Of a stretch of 5,090 bases of DNA, positions 1 to 5,041 are shown piece after piece; within the stretch, counting starts at the first letter, position 1; every line of letters begins with the position of its first letter. Origin of the DNA: Coriobacteriaceae bacterium (GTDB taxonomy: Bacteria; Actinomycetota; Coriobacteriia; Coriobacteriales; Coriobacteriaceae); the NCBI GenBank assembly GCA_902364645.1, contig CABJEP010000028.1, positions 1 through 5,090 on the forward strand. The letters are read 5' to 3'. Both the position numbers and the translations under genes were made by a program. Below the pieces are notes generated by a model. The model did no database searches. It had not been told where the DNA came from and saw only the letters and a list, made by a program, of their open reading frames with translations.

Positions 1-61
1 ATGGAAACGGATGTTCTATCGGGACACACATTTTGTCCTATAAGCCTGAATTAAAGAAAGT
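1..61. other. AT-rich noncoding stretch downstream of murB
   Basis: I recognise no gene here. The stretch is clearly AT-richer than the genes, as expected of intergenic DNA. A 17-codon frame (ATG at 1, TAA at 52-54) fits inside it, but it has no visible upstream context and no recognisable protein. A small inverted repeat, GGACA at 22-26 with TGTCC at 34-38, could form a weak hairpin. It could be the 3' untranslated end of a plus-strand gene lying left of the window. Confidence 0.5.
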
Positions 62-90
62 GAAGGCCCCTTTCGGGGCCTTCTTTGTTT
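53..90. terminator. Bidirectional intrinsic terminator downstream of murB
   Basis: A perfect 9-bp stem, GAAGGCCCC at 62-70 with GGGGCCTTC at 75-83, closes on a TTTC loop (GAAA on the minus strand, a stable tetraloop). Read on the minus strand, the hairpin follows the murB stop codon (89-91) at once and leads into a T-rich run (the complement of 53-59). Read on the plus strand, it is followed by TTTGTTT at 84-90. It therefore has the form of a rho-independent terminator in both directions: it ends murB transcription and could also end a plus-strand gene entering from the left. The stop codon lies within the T-rich tail, so the layout is very compact. Confidence 0.88.
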
Positions 91-1051
91 AGAGGAATTC
101 GCCTACTCGGTGGACTTCGGGTTCGAGGTCCACGTCGAATTGGTCTTTGACGGTTGTTTGGATGTGGCGGATGAGTTCGTCGACATCGGCGGCGGTGGCG
201 TGGTCGGCGTTGACGATGAAGCCGCAGTGCTTTTCGCTCACCTGCGCGCCGCCGATGGCGTGTCCTCGCAGGCCGGCGTCCATGATGAGCTTGCCGGCAA
301 AGTAGCCCTCGGGGCGCTTGAAGGTGGAGCCGGCACTCGGCATGTCGAGCGGCTGCTTGTCCTCGCGGCGCTGGCGGTAGTCGTCCATGTCGGCCTTGAT
401 CATCGCGGCGTTGCCCGGGGCGAGATTGAAAGTGGCCGAAAGCACGATGAAACCGTCGTCGGCAATGCGGCTCTTGCGATAGCCCAGGTTGAGCTCATCG
501 ACATCGAACTCGATAATGCTGCCGCTACCGCGGGTGCCGTCGTCGAGCATGCGTGCGGGCTTGTAGACGCGCACGGACTCCAGCACATCGGCCATGCAAG
601 CGCCGTATGCTCCGGCGTTCATGTAGCAGGCACCGCCGACCGATCCGGGAATGCCCGAGATGGGCTCCATGCCGGTAAGGCCGGCCTCGGCTGCCGCGGC
701 TGCGACATCGGAAAGCAAGGCGCCGGCTGCCGCCGTGACGTGCGTGCCGTCGACCGTAATGTCGGAGAGGCCCTCGCCCAGCGCTACGACGACGCCGCGG
801 ATGCCCTTGTCGCCGACGAGCAAGTCGGAGCCGTTGCCCACGATGGTGAGTGGTAGATTGCAGCGATAGCAGGTATCGAGCGTGGCGACGAGGCCCTGCT
901 CAGTATCGGGCGTGACAAAGACGTCGGCCGGACCTCCGATCTTAAACGTGGTGTGCTCGCGCATGGGCTCGCTCATCAGCACGTTGTCCTCGCCGGCAAC
1001 GCCAGCGAGCGCGCACAGCAGGTCCTCGTTAAAAAAATCGTTCTCGTGCAT
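89..1051 (-). CDS. murB: UDP-N-acetylenolpyruvoylglucosamine reductase (MurB)
   Basis: MurB is a cytoplasmic FAD enzyme that reduces UDP-GlcNAc-enolpyruvate to UDP-N-acetylmuramate with NADPH, the second committed step of peptidoglycan precursor synthesis (EC 1.3.1.98). With the ATG at 1051 the protein has 320 residues, near the usual 300 or so. Visible motifs are HTTFKIGGPAD (33-43), the FAD-contacting GNGSDLLVG (72-80), SGIPGSVGG...MNAGAYG (132-150), GYRKSRI (190-196), AGSTFKRP (240-247) with the likely proton-donor Ser242, GGAQVSEKHCGFIVN (267-281), and LEPEVHRVG (309-317) with the likely catalytic Glu312. The motif set is that of the type II enzymes, which lack the extra loop of E. coli MurB. 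The start is chosen because AAGGCGG (complement of 1060-1066) lies 8 nt upstream and a -10-like box lies further upstream. The longer frame begins with GTG at 1150, has no ribosome site, and adds 33 residues with no family character. The family often has GSN where GSD stands here. The stop is TAA. Confidence 0.95.
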   Translation of the reverse strand: MHENDFFNEDLLCALAGVAGEDNVLMSEPMREHTTFKIGGPADVFVTPDTEQGLVATLDTCYRCNLPLTIVGNGSDLLVGDKGIRGVVVALGEGLSDITVDGTHVTAAAGALLSDVAAAAAEAGLTGMEPISGIPGSVGGACYMNAGAYGACMADVLESVRVYKPARMLDDGTRGSGSIIEFDVDELNLGYRKSRIADDGFIVLSATFNLAPGNAAMIKADMDDYRQRREDKQPLDMPSAGSTFKRPEGYFAGKLIMDAGLRGHAIGGAQVSEKHCGFIVNADHATAADVDELIRHIQTTVKDQFDVDLEPEVHRVGEFL

Positions 1052-1059
1052 ACGGATAT

Positions 1060-1066
1060 CCGCCTT
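1060..1066 (-). promoter_or_regulatory. Ribosome binding site deciding the murB start
   Basis: The minus strand reads AAGGCGG, one mismatch from AAGGAGG, 8 nt before the ATG at 1051. This favours the 320-residue MurB over the frame opening at the GTG at 1150, where no purine-rich site precedes the codon. A 10-bp palindrome, CGGATATCCG (1053-1062), lies between this site and the start codon and overlaps the site by three bases. It allows only a 3-bp hairpin, so its meaning is unclear. Confidence 0.6.
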
Positions 1067-1083
1067 TTGGTGGTCGTTGTCAT

Positions 1084-1093
1084 CAATCGATTG
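1084..1093. promoter_or_regulatory. CG-centred palindrome at the predicted murB transcription start
   Basis: CAATCGATTG is a perfect 10-bp palindrome. In context, the minus strand reads TGCAATCGATTGAT, which matches 8 of the 10 fixed positions of the general LacI/GalR-family operator pattern TGNAANCGNTTNCA. It is centred on the predicted murB start of transcription, where a bound repressor would block initiation. Its arms differ from those of the TGRTAAA sites elsewhere in the window, so if it is an operator it probably serves a different regulator. ATCGAT-centred palindromes also arise by chance. Confidence 0.3.
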
Positions 1094-1094
1094 C

Positions 1095-1100
1095 AATATA
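1095..1100 (-). promoter_or_regulatory. Probable -10 box of the murB promoter
   Basis: The minus strand reads TATATT, 4 of 6 matches to TATAAT, in a short AT-rich patch about 44 nt upstream of the preferred murB ATG. Transcription would be expected to start near 1088. No good -35 box is seen 16-18 bp further upstream (the 17-bp position reads GCACCA), so the promoter is weak, needs help, or is wrongly assigned. It would lie inside the coding region if the longer GTG start were used, which counts against that start. Confidence 0.4.
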
Positions 1101-1155
1101 CCCCACCCGGACGGATTTGGTGCGCTGGCGGCGATAAAACAGCCGTCCACCGGAT

Positions 1156-1172
1156 TGGTAAAGTGTTTATCA
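1156..1172 (+). promoter_or_regulatory. Operator-like site upstream of the LacI-family gene
   Basis: TGGTAAAGTGTTTATCA is an imperfect 17-bp palindrome. Its left arm TGGTAAA equals the left arm of the site at 2363-2380, and its right arm is the exact complement of TGATAAA, the left arm of the site at 2384-2401. It differs in having a 3-bp centre (GTG) and not the 4-bp ACGT. It lies just upstream of, and partly over, the -35 region of the regulator's promoter, where autorepression would be expected. The shorter centre may lower affinity. That the regulator binds it is inference. Confidence 0.5.
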
Positions 1173-1193
1173 CCGAGGTAGAGGGGTAGTCGC

Positions 1194-1199
1194 TATACT
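1194..1199 (+). promoter_or_regulatory. -10 box of the LacI-family regulator promoter
   Basis: TATACT, 5 of 6 matches to TATAAT, lies 35 bp before the regulator's start codon and predicts a leader of about 29 nt. No convincing -35 hexamer is found at the right spacing (the 17-bp position reads CACCGA). The phosphoketolase promoter has the identical -10 hexamer and the same lack of a -35 box. Confidence 0.55.
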
Positions 1200-1222
1200 T
1201 TCAAGAGATTGCGCGTAAACCC

Positions 1223-1230
1223 GGAAGGAG
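1223..1230 (+). promoter_or_regulatory. Ribosome binding site of the regulator gene
   Basis: GGAAGGAG lies close before the ATG at 1235, with 4 nt between the AAGGAG core and the codon. The gap is a little short, but the match to the anti-Shine-Dalgarno sequence is strong. It fixes the start at a position that gives a family-typical N-terminus. Confidence 0.8.
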
Positions 1231-1234
1231 CGAG

Positions 1235-2263
1235 ATGGCCAACAAAGTCACCCTCAAGCAGATCGCCCAGGAGGTGGGGCTTTCCCCCTCGTCGGTCTCG
1301 CTTGTTCTCAATAATCGGCCCTGTCGCATCTCGGAAGAAAACCGCAAGCTCATCAAAGAGGTCGCGGCGCGCAACCACTATGTTCCCAACCAGATTGCGC
1401 GCAGCCTGGTCATGCGCGAGTCGCGCACGCTGGGCCTTATCGTCCCTAACATCGAGAGCCGCTTTTTTGCCTCGCTCGCCGGTAGCCTGGAAAAGCGCTG
1501 CCGCGAGGACGGCTATGCGCTCTTCATTACCAGCTCGGGCGGAAGCGCCGATGACGATCTGGAGCTGCTGCGCCAGCTGGTGACGCGCGGCGTTGATGGC
1601 GTCTTCCTGGTGGTGGGTGACGAGTTCTCTGATGACCGCGCCCTGCGCGAAGAAGTCAGCCACCTGCCCATCCCGGCCGTAATGGTCGACCGTGCCATTG
1701 AGGGGCTCGAGTGCGACAAGGTGATGTTCGACCACGAGATGGGCGGCTATATGGCCACCCGCTATCTGATCGAGCAAGGCCACCGCCGTATTGCCTGCCT
1801 GGTTAATGCCCGCCGTTCCAATACGGGTCGCAAGCGACTTGCCGGCTATGAGCGCGCGCTGCGCGAGGTTGGCCTGCCGATCGACGCGCGTTTGGAGTTT
1901 GAGAGCGAGTACTACATTCCGAGCGCATACGAGGCCTCGGAGGCAGTGCTCGCAACTGACGCCACTGCCGTGTTCGCAAGCTCGGATAACATTGCCCTCG
2001 GTTTGCTCAAGCGCTTGCACGAGATGGGGAAGAGCATCCCGGGCGATATCTCGGTGGTGAGCTATGACAACTCGGCGGCCGACGTTCTCTTTGAGCCGGC
2101 GCTGACCGCGATTGAGCAGGACCCTGGTGTCCTTGCGGAGCATGCTTTTGGCTGCATGTCCAAGCGTCTTGCCGGTAGGGGCGGCAGGCGTGCCGAAGAG
2201 GTCGTTCTGGAGCCGGAGCTTATCGTTAAGGACAGCGTGCTCGAGCTTACTAAACACAACTAA
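1235..2263 (+). CDS. LacI/GalR-family transcriptional regulator
   Basis: This is a complete 342-residue regulator, normal length for the family, expected to act as a DNA-binding dimer in the cytoplasm. The N-terminal helix-turn-helix is at about residues 5-27 (TLKQIAQEVGLSPSSVSLVLNN), followed by RISEENRKLIKEVA and the hinge YVPNQIARSL (49-58), whose Leu58 matches the leucine that wedges into the CpG at the operator centre in LacI and PurR. The sugar-binding-type effector domain starts with RTLGLIVPN (64-72) and includes GRKRLAGYERAL (198-209) and VVSYDNS (274-280); Arg201 and Asp278 are at positions that often contact the ligand. The position of LacI Arg22 in the recognition helix is Leu23 here. 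The gene lies 204 bp before xfp on the same strand, with matching operator-like sites at both promoters, so it probably controls xfp and itself. The effector is unknown; a sugar or sugar phosphate is likely. Confidence 0.93.
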   Translation: MANKVTLKQIAQEVGLSPSSVSLVLNNRPCRISEENRKLIKEVAARNHYVPNQIARSLVMRESRTLGLIVPNIESRFFASLAGSLEKRCREDGYALFITSSGGSADDDLELLRQLVTRGVDGVFLVVGDEFSDDRALREEVSHLPIPAVMVDRAIEGLECDKVMFDHEMGGYMATRYLIEQGHRRIACLVNARRSNTGRKRLAGYERALREVGLPIDARLEFESEYYIPSAYEASEAVLATDATAVFASSDNIALGLLKRLHEMGKSIPGDISVVSYDNSAADVLFEPALTAIEQDPGVLAEHAFGCMSKRLAGRGGRRAEEVVLEPELIVKDSVLELTKHN

Positions 2264-2275
2264 ACACGTTTACCA
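2258..2275 (-). promoter_or_regulatory. Possible auxiliary operator overlapping the regulator stop codon
   Basis: The minus strand reads TGGTAAACGTGTTTAGTT. The arm TGGTAAA (complement of 2269-2275) is identical to that of the site at 2363-2380, and the TTTA of the other arm lies at the same 4-bp spacing, but the last three bases (GTT) do not match the usual NCA. Its centre, 2266.5, is 105 bp before that of the first tandem site, exactly ten turns at 10.5 bp per turn, so the sites would face the same side of the helix, as a repression loop needs. It covers the regulator's TAA stop (2261-2263). It is weaker than the tandem sites and could be chance. Confidence 0.35.
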
Positions 2276-2298
2276 ATTTGCAGAGACCGAATGTGGAG

Positions 2299-2325
2299 CA
2301 CCTGTGACAATCAACGCCGCAGGTG
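2299..2325 (+). other. Hairpin after the regulator gene, possibly a weak terminator
   Basis: CACCTGTG (2299-2306) pairs with CGCAGGTG (2318-2325) over 8 bp with one G-U pair and an 11-nt loop, 36 nt after the regulator's stop. The downstream sequence is AATGTCGCGTTTTG, so the T-run is short and displaced, and intrinsic termination would be inefficient. If it does not terminate, the regulator transcript would read into xfp. Apart from this hairpin and the operator and promoter sites, I see nothing else in the 204-bp gap, and no credible small gene. Confidence 0.3.
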
Positions 2326-2362
2326 AATGTCGCGTTTTGCTAATCGATGGGATTGATAAGGG

Positions 2363-2380
2363 TGGTAAAACGTTTTTTCA
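2363..2380 (+). promoter_or_regulatory. Upstream member of the tandem xfp operators
   Basis: TGGTAAAACGTTTTTTCA contains the perfect 10-bp core AAAACGTTTT (2367-2376) centred on CpG, as expected for a LacI-family operator. The symmetry runs further: GGTG at 2361-2364 mirrors CACC at 2379-2382 about the same centre, so 9 of 11 base pairs match over 22 bp. It covers the area where the -35 contacts of the xfp promoter would begin. It aligns with the site at 2384-2401 over 18 positions with three differences. Confidence 0.75.
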
Positions 2381-2383
2381 CCA

Positions 2384-2401
2384 TGATAAAACGTTTTAGC
2401 A
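2384..2401 (+). promoter_or_regulatory. Promoter-proximal member of the tandem xfp operators
   Basis: TGATAAAACGTTTTAGCA contains a perfect 12-bp palindrome, TAAAACGTTTTA (2387-2398), extended by TG and CA at the ends. It lies in the spacer of the predicted xfp promoter, two bases before the -10 box, so a bound protein would exclude RNA polymerase. Its centre is 21 bp (two helical turns) from that of the upstream copy, so two dimers would bind on the same face and could cooperate. Confidence 0.78.
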
Positions 2402-2403
2402 AA

Positions 2404-2409
2404 TATACT
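2404..2409 (+). promoter_or_regulatory. -10 box of the phosphoketolase promoter
   Basis: TATACT, 5 of 6 matches to TATAAT, lies directly after the second operator. Transcription would be expected to start near 2416, giving a leader of about 52 nt. No -35 box is visible at 16-18 bp (the 17-bp position reads CCATGA). The promoter is therefore either intrinsically modest or depends on another protein, so activation by the LacI-family protein is not excluded. Confidence 0.6.
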
Positions 2410-2467
2410 GGTCCCAACGAAAGGTTGCCGTATTGGAGGGTGACCGCACAGCGAAGGGACATAAACA
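2410..2467 (+). promoter_or_regulatory. xfp leader with ribosome binding site and possible nested stems
   Basis: The working ribosome site is AAGGGA (2454-2459), 8 nt before the ATG. A stronger-looking GGAGGGTGA (2435-2443) lies too far upstream to serve this start, and no leader peptide follows it. Two nested pairings are possible: GGTTGCC (2423-2429) with GGTGACC (2439-2445), 7 bp including two G-U pairs, and GTCCC (2411-2415) with GGGAC (2456-2460), which would cover most of the ribosome site. The second helix needs transcription to start at or before 2411, which is borderline for the predicted start. The structure is suggestive only. Confidence 0.4.
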
Positions 2468-4996
2468 ATGGCTAAAACACTGGGGACGCCGTGGCAAAAG
2501 CTGGGCCACGAGGTGCCGGCTTCCGAGCTCGAGGGCGTCGACCTGTATTGGCGCGCATCGAACTATCTGTCCGTCGGTCAGATCTACCTTCGCTCTAACC
2601 CGCTAATGCGCCCCGACTTTGTCGACGAGAAAACCGGTGAGGTGCGCGACTTCGGTCGTCCGGACGTTAAGCACCGCCTGGTTGGCCACTGGGGCACCAC
2701 GCCCGGCATCAACTTCCTGTTCGGCCACGTCAATCGACTGATCGCCGACCACAACCAGAATGCTATCTTCTTGATGGGCCCTGGTCACGGTGGCCCCGCC
2801 GGTACTGCTCAGTCGCTGCTCGACGGCACCTACCGCGAGATTCGCCCCGACATCACCAATGACGAGGCAGGCCTGCAGAAGTTCTTCCGCCAGTTCTCCT
2901 ATCCCGGCGGCATCCCGAGCCACTTTGCGCCCGAGACGCCCGGTTCCATCCACGAGGGCGGCGAGCTCGGCTACACGCTCAGCCACGCTTACGGTGCCGT
3001 CATGGACAACCCGAGCCTGCTGGCCGTGGCCGTGGTGGGCGATGGCGAGTCCGAGACCGGTCCGCTCGCGACCTCTTGGCAGTCCAACAAGCTCGTGAAC
3101 CCGGCAACCGACGGCATCGTCCTGCCGATCCTGCACCTCAACGGCTACAAGATCGCCAACCCCACCATCCTTGCCCGCGTGTCCGATGAGGAGCTCACCA
3201 AGTTCTTTGAGGGCATGGGCTATAAGCCGCACTTCTTTGTCGCCGGCTTTGACGACGAGAGCCACGCAAGCATTCATGCGCGTTTCGCTGCCCTGTTTGA
3301 GCAGGTCTTTGACGAGATCTGTGACATCAAGGTCACCGCGCAGGCCCAGGCCGCCGCAGGCGAGACCGTGGTCCGCCCGGCCTACCCCATGATTGTGTTC
3401 CGTACGCCCAAGGGCTGGACTTGCCCCAAGCACATCGACGGCAAGAAGACCGAGGACTCCTGGCGCGCGCATCAGGTGCCGCTGGCGAGTGCCAAGGACA
3501 CCCACGAGCACTTCCGCGTGCTGCGCGAGTGGCTGCGTTCCTACAAGCCCGAGGAGCTCTTTACGCCCGAGGGCCAGGTGCGCCCCGAGGTGACGGCCTT
3601 TATGCCGACCGGCGAGTTGCGCATCGGCGCCAACCCCAACGCGAACGGCGGTAAGGTGCGTCGCGAGCTCGAGCTGCCCGATATTCATGCCCACGAGGTC
3701 CCCGTCGCAACTAAGGGTCATGGCTGGGGCTCCACCGAGGCCGCCCGCGTCTTTGGTGAGTACACTGCCGACGTTCTGGCCAAGAACATGGATGACTTCC
3801 GCATCTTTGGTCCCGACGAGACCGCGTCCAACCGTCTGCAGGCTGCCTACAAGGTGACCAAGAAGCAGTGGGACGCCGGCTTCTACGAGGACGAGGCCAA
3901 CGACGAGCTGCTGGCAGGCTCCGGTAAGGTCGTCGAGCAGCTGTCCGAGCACCAATGCGAGGGCTTCCTCGAGGCCTACGTGCTCACTGGCCGTTCCGGC
4001 GTGTGGAGCTCCTACGAGAGCTTTGTCCATGTGGTCGACTCCATGGTCAACCAGCACTGCAAGTGGCTCGAGGCTACCAAGCGCGAGATTCCGTGGCGTG
4101 CCCCCATCAGCGGCCTTAACATTTTGCTGTCGAGCCACGTCTGGCGTCAGGACCACAACGGCTTCTCGCATCAGGACCCCGGCTTTATCGACCTGCTGCT
4201 CAACAAGGCCAACGACACGCACATCGTGAATGCCTACTATCCGGCCGACGCCAACATGGCCCTTGCCGTTGCCGAGCGCGTCTACCAGTCCACCGACTGC
4301 GTCAACGCCATCTTCTGCGGCAAGCAGCCTGCTCCGACCTTCCAGACGGTCGACGAGGCCAAGGCGGAGCTCGCCGAGGGCGTTGCGACCTGGGAGTGGG
4401 CATCGACCGCCGATTCGCTCGCCGAGGCCGATGTCGTGGTCGCCACCTGCGGCGACGTGCCGACGCTTGAGGCTCTGGCTGCAACCGACATGCTGCGCGA
4501 GCTGGGCATCAAGGTATGGTTCGTCAACGTGGTCGATCTGCTCAAGATCCAGAACGTCTGCGAGAACGACCAGGCTCTCAGCGACGAGCGCTGGGCTGAG
4601 CTGTTCGGCTGCGGCGAGAAGCCCGTCCTCTTCGCGTTCCACGCCTATGCCGGCACGATTCGCCGCCTGATCTGGAACCGCCCCGGCCACGATGCCTTCC
4701 GCGTCCACGGCTACGAGGAGAAAGGCTCCACGACAACGCCGTTCGACATGCTGCGCCTGAACAACATGGACCGCTGGACACTGGCCGCCGACGTGCTGCG
4801 CATGGTCGACGCCGATAAGTTTGCCGAGCAGATTGATAAGTGGGAGGCATTCCGCACCGAGGCCTTCGAGTTCGCGTGCGATGAGGGCTACGATCACCCG
4901 GCCTTTACCGACTGGGTCTGGCCCGACGCAGCAGCTGCAACCGCTGCCGACGGCGCGCTCTCCGCAACGCAGATGACCGCGGGCGACAACGAGTAG
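2468..4996 (+). CDS. xfp: Xylulose-5-phosphate/fructose-6-phosphate phosphoketolase
   Basis: This thiamine-diphosphate enzyme cleaves xylulose-5-P to acetyl-P and glyceraldehyde-3-P (EC 4.1.2.9), and in the dual-specific group also fructose-6-P to acetyl-P and erythrose-4-P (EC 4.1.2.22). It acts in the cytoplasm, usually as a dimer or larger oligomer. At 842 residues it is complete; the bifidobacterial enzyme has about 825. The N-terminal domain shows VGHWGTTPG (72-80), [10 protein letters not shown] (103-112), [14 protein letters not shown] (147-160) and the cofactor/metal motif [18 protein letters not shown] (191-208) with [10 protein letters not shown] (224-233). The middle domain has GPDETASNR (448-456), [15 protein letters not shown] (490-504) and WSSYESF (513-519), where Glu517 is the likely catalytic glutamate, then [18 protein letters not shown] (555-572) and CGKQPAP (617-623). 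The C-terminal domain includes NVVDLLKIQ (687-695) and GSTTTPFDM (753-761). Compared from memory with Bifidobacterium Xfp, it has about ten extra residues near 53-65 and nearly the same tail. Fructose-6-P activity is inferred. It is a single gene with its own promoter. Confidence 0.96.
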   Translation: MAKTLGTPWQKLGHEVPASELEGVDLYWRASNYLSVGQIYLRSNPLMRPDFVDEKTGEVRDFGRPDVKHRLVGHWGTTPGINFLFGHVNRLIADHNQNAIFLMGPGHGGPAGTAQSLLDGTYREIRPDITNDEAGLQKFFRQFSYPGGIPSHFAPETPGSIHEGGELGYTLSHAYGAVMDNPSLLAVAVVGDGESETGPLATSWQSNKLVNPATDGIVLPILHLNGYKIANPTILARVSDEELTKFFEGMGYKPHFFVAGFDDESHASIHARFAALFEQVFDEICDIKVTAQAQAAAGETVVRPAYPMIVFRTPKGWTCPKHIDGKKTEDSWRAHQVPLASAKDTHEHFRVLREWLRSYKPEELFTPEGQVRPEVTAFMPTGELRIGANPNANGGKVRRELELPDIHAHEVPVATKGHGWGSTEAARVFGEYTADVLAKNMDDFRIFGPDETASNRLQAAYKVTKKQWDAGFYEDEANDELLAGSGKVVEQLSEHQCEGFLEAYVLTGRSGVWSSYESFVHVVDSMVNQHCKWLEATKREIPWRAPISGLNILLSSHVWRQDHNGFSHQDPGFIDLLLNKANDTHIVNAYYPADANMALAVAERVYQSTDCVNAIFCGKQPAPTFQTVDEAKAELAEGVATWEWASTADSLAEADVVVATCGDVPTLEALAATDMLRELGIKVWFVNVVDLLKIQNVCENDQALSDERWAELFGCGEKPVLFAFHAYAGTIRRLIWNRPGHDAFRVHGYEEKGSTTTPFDMLRLNNMDRWTLAADVLRMVDADKFAEQIDKWEAFRTEAFEFACDEGYDHPAFTDWVWPDAAAATAADGALSATQMTAGDNE

Positions 4997-5041
4997 ATAG
5001 GCATCCGGGACGGTCTCGCGCTGGGGCCGCCTCCGGGCTGG
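4997..5041 (+). other. xfp 3' untranslated stretch with an imperfect hairpin
   Basis: CCGG at 5005-5008 can pair with CCGG at 5033-5036, and CGG at 5011-5013 with CCG at 5027-5029, leaving a bulge and a mismatch. The region is GC-rich and T-poor, so it is not a terminator by itself. No reading frame of note is present. Confidence 0.3.

Noticed and set aside
22..38. Small inverted repeat GGACA/TGTCC as an operator or terminator
   Set aside because: Only five pairs with a 7-nt loop and no T-run; no neighbouring promoter or gene gives it meaning.
1..54. A 17-codon frame, ATG at 1 to TAA at 52-54
   Set aside because: Too short and without visible upstream context; the AT-rich composition suggests intergenic DNA. 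It cannot be excluded as the tail of a gene to the left.
110..856. A 248-codon plus-strand frame inside murB
   Set aside because: It is the antisense shadow of murB, with repetitive Val/Gly/Ala/Asp content and no ribosome site or motif.
1052..1150. A longer MurB beginning at the GTG at 1150 with 33 extra N-terminal residues
   Set aside because: There is no ribosome binding site before that GTG, the extra residues show no family motif, and the segment contains the likely murB promoter. The ATG at 1051 has AAGGCGG at good spacing and gives a family-typical length.
1193..2257. A 354-codon open frame on the minus strand opposite the regulator
   Set aside because: It is the antisense shadow of the LacI-family gene; no family motif is seen in it, and it would run over the regulator's promoter.
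2343..2357. ATCGAT and ATTGAT as a further operator or inverted repeat upstream of xfp
   Set aside because: The arms are short, imperfect and unlike the TGRTAAA sites; such 6-bp matches are expected by chance in an AT-rich control region.
2435..2460. A leader peptide behind the strong GGAGGGTGA in the xfp leader
   Set aside because: The only nearby start-like codon (GTG at 2440-2442) overlaps the purine tract itself, and no start at a sensible distance gives a meaningful peptide.
2603..4897. A 764-codon open frame on the minus strand opposite xfp
   Set aside because: It is the mirror of a high-GC gene with strong third-position bias. The translation has no recognisable domain and its composition is rich in Val, Gly, Leu, Ala and His, as such antisense frames usually are. 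The plus-strand protein is unmistakable.
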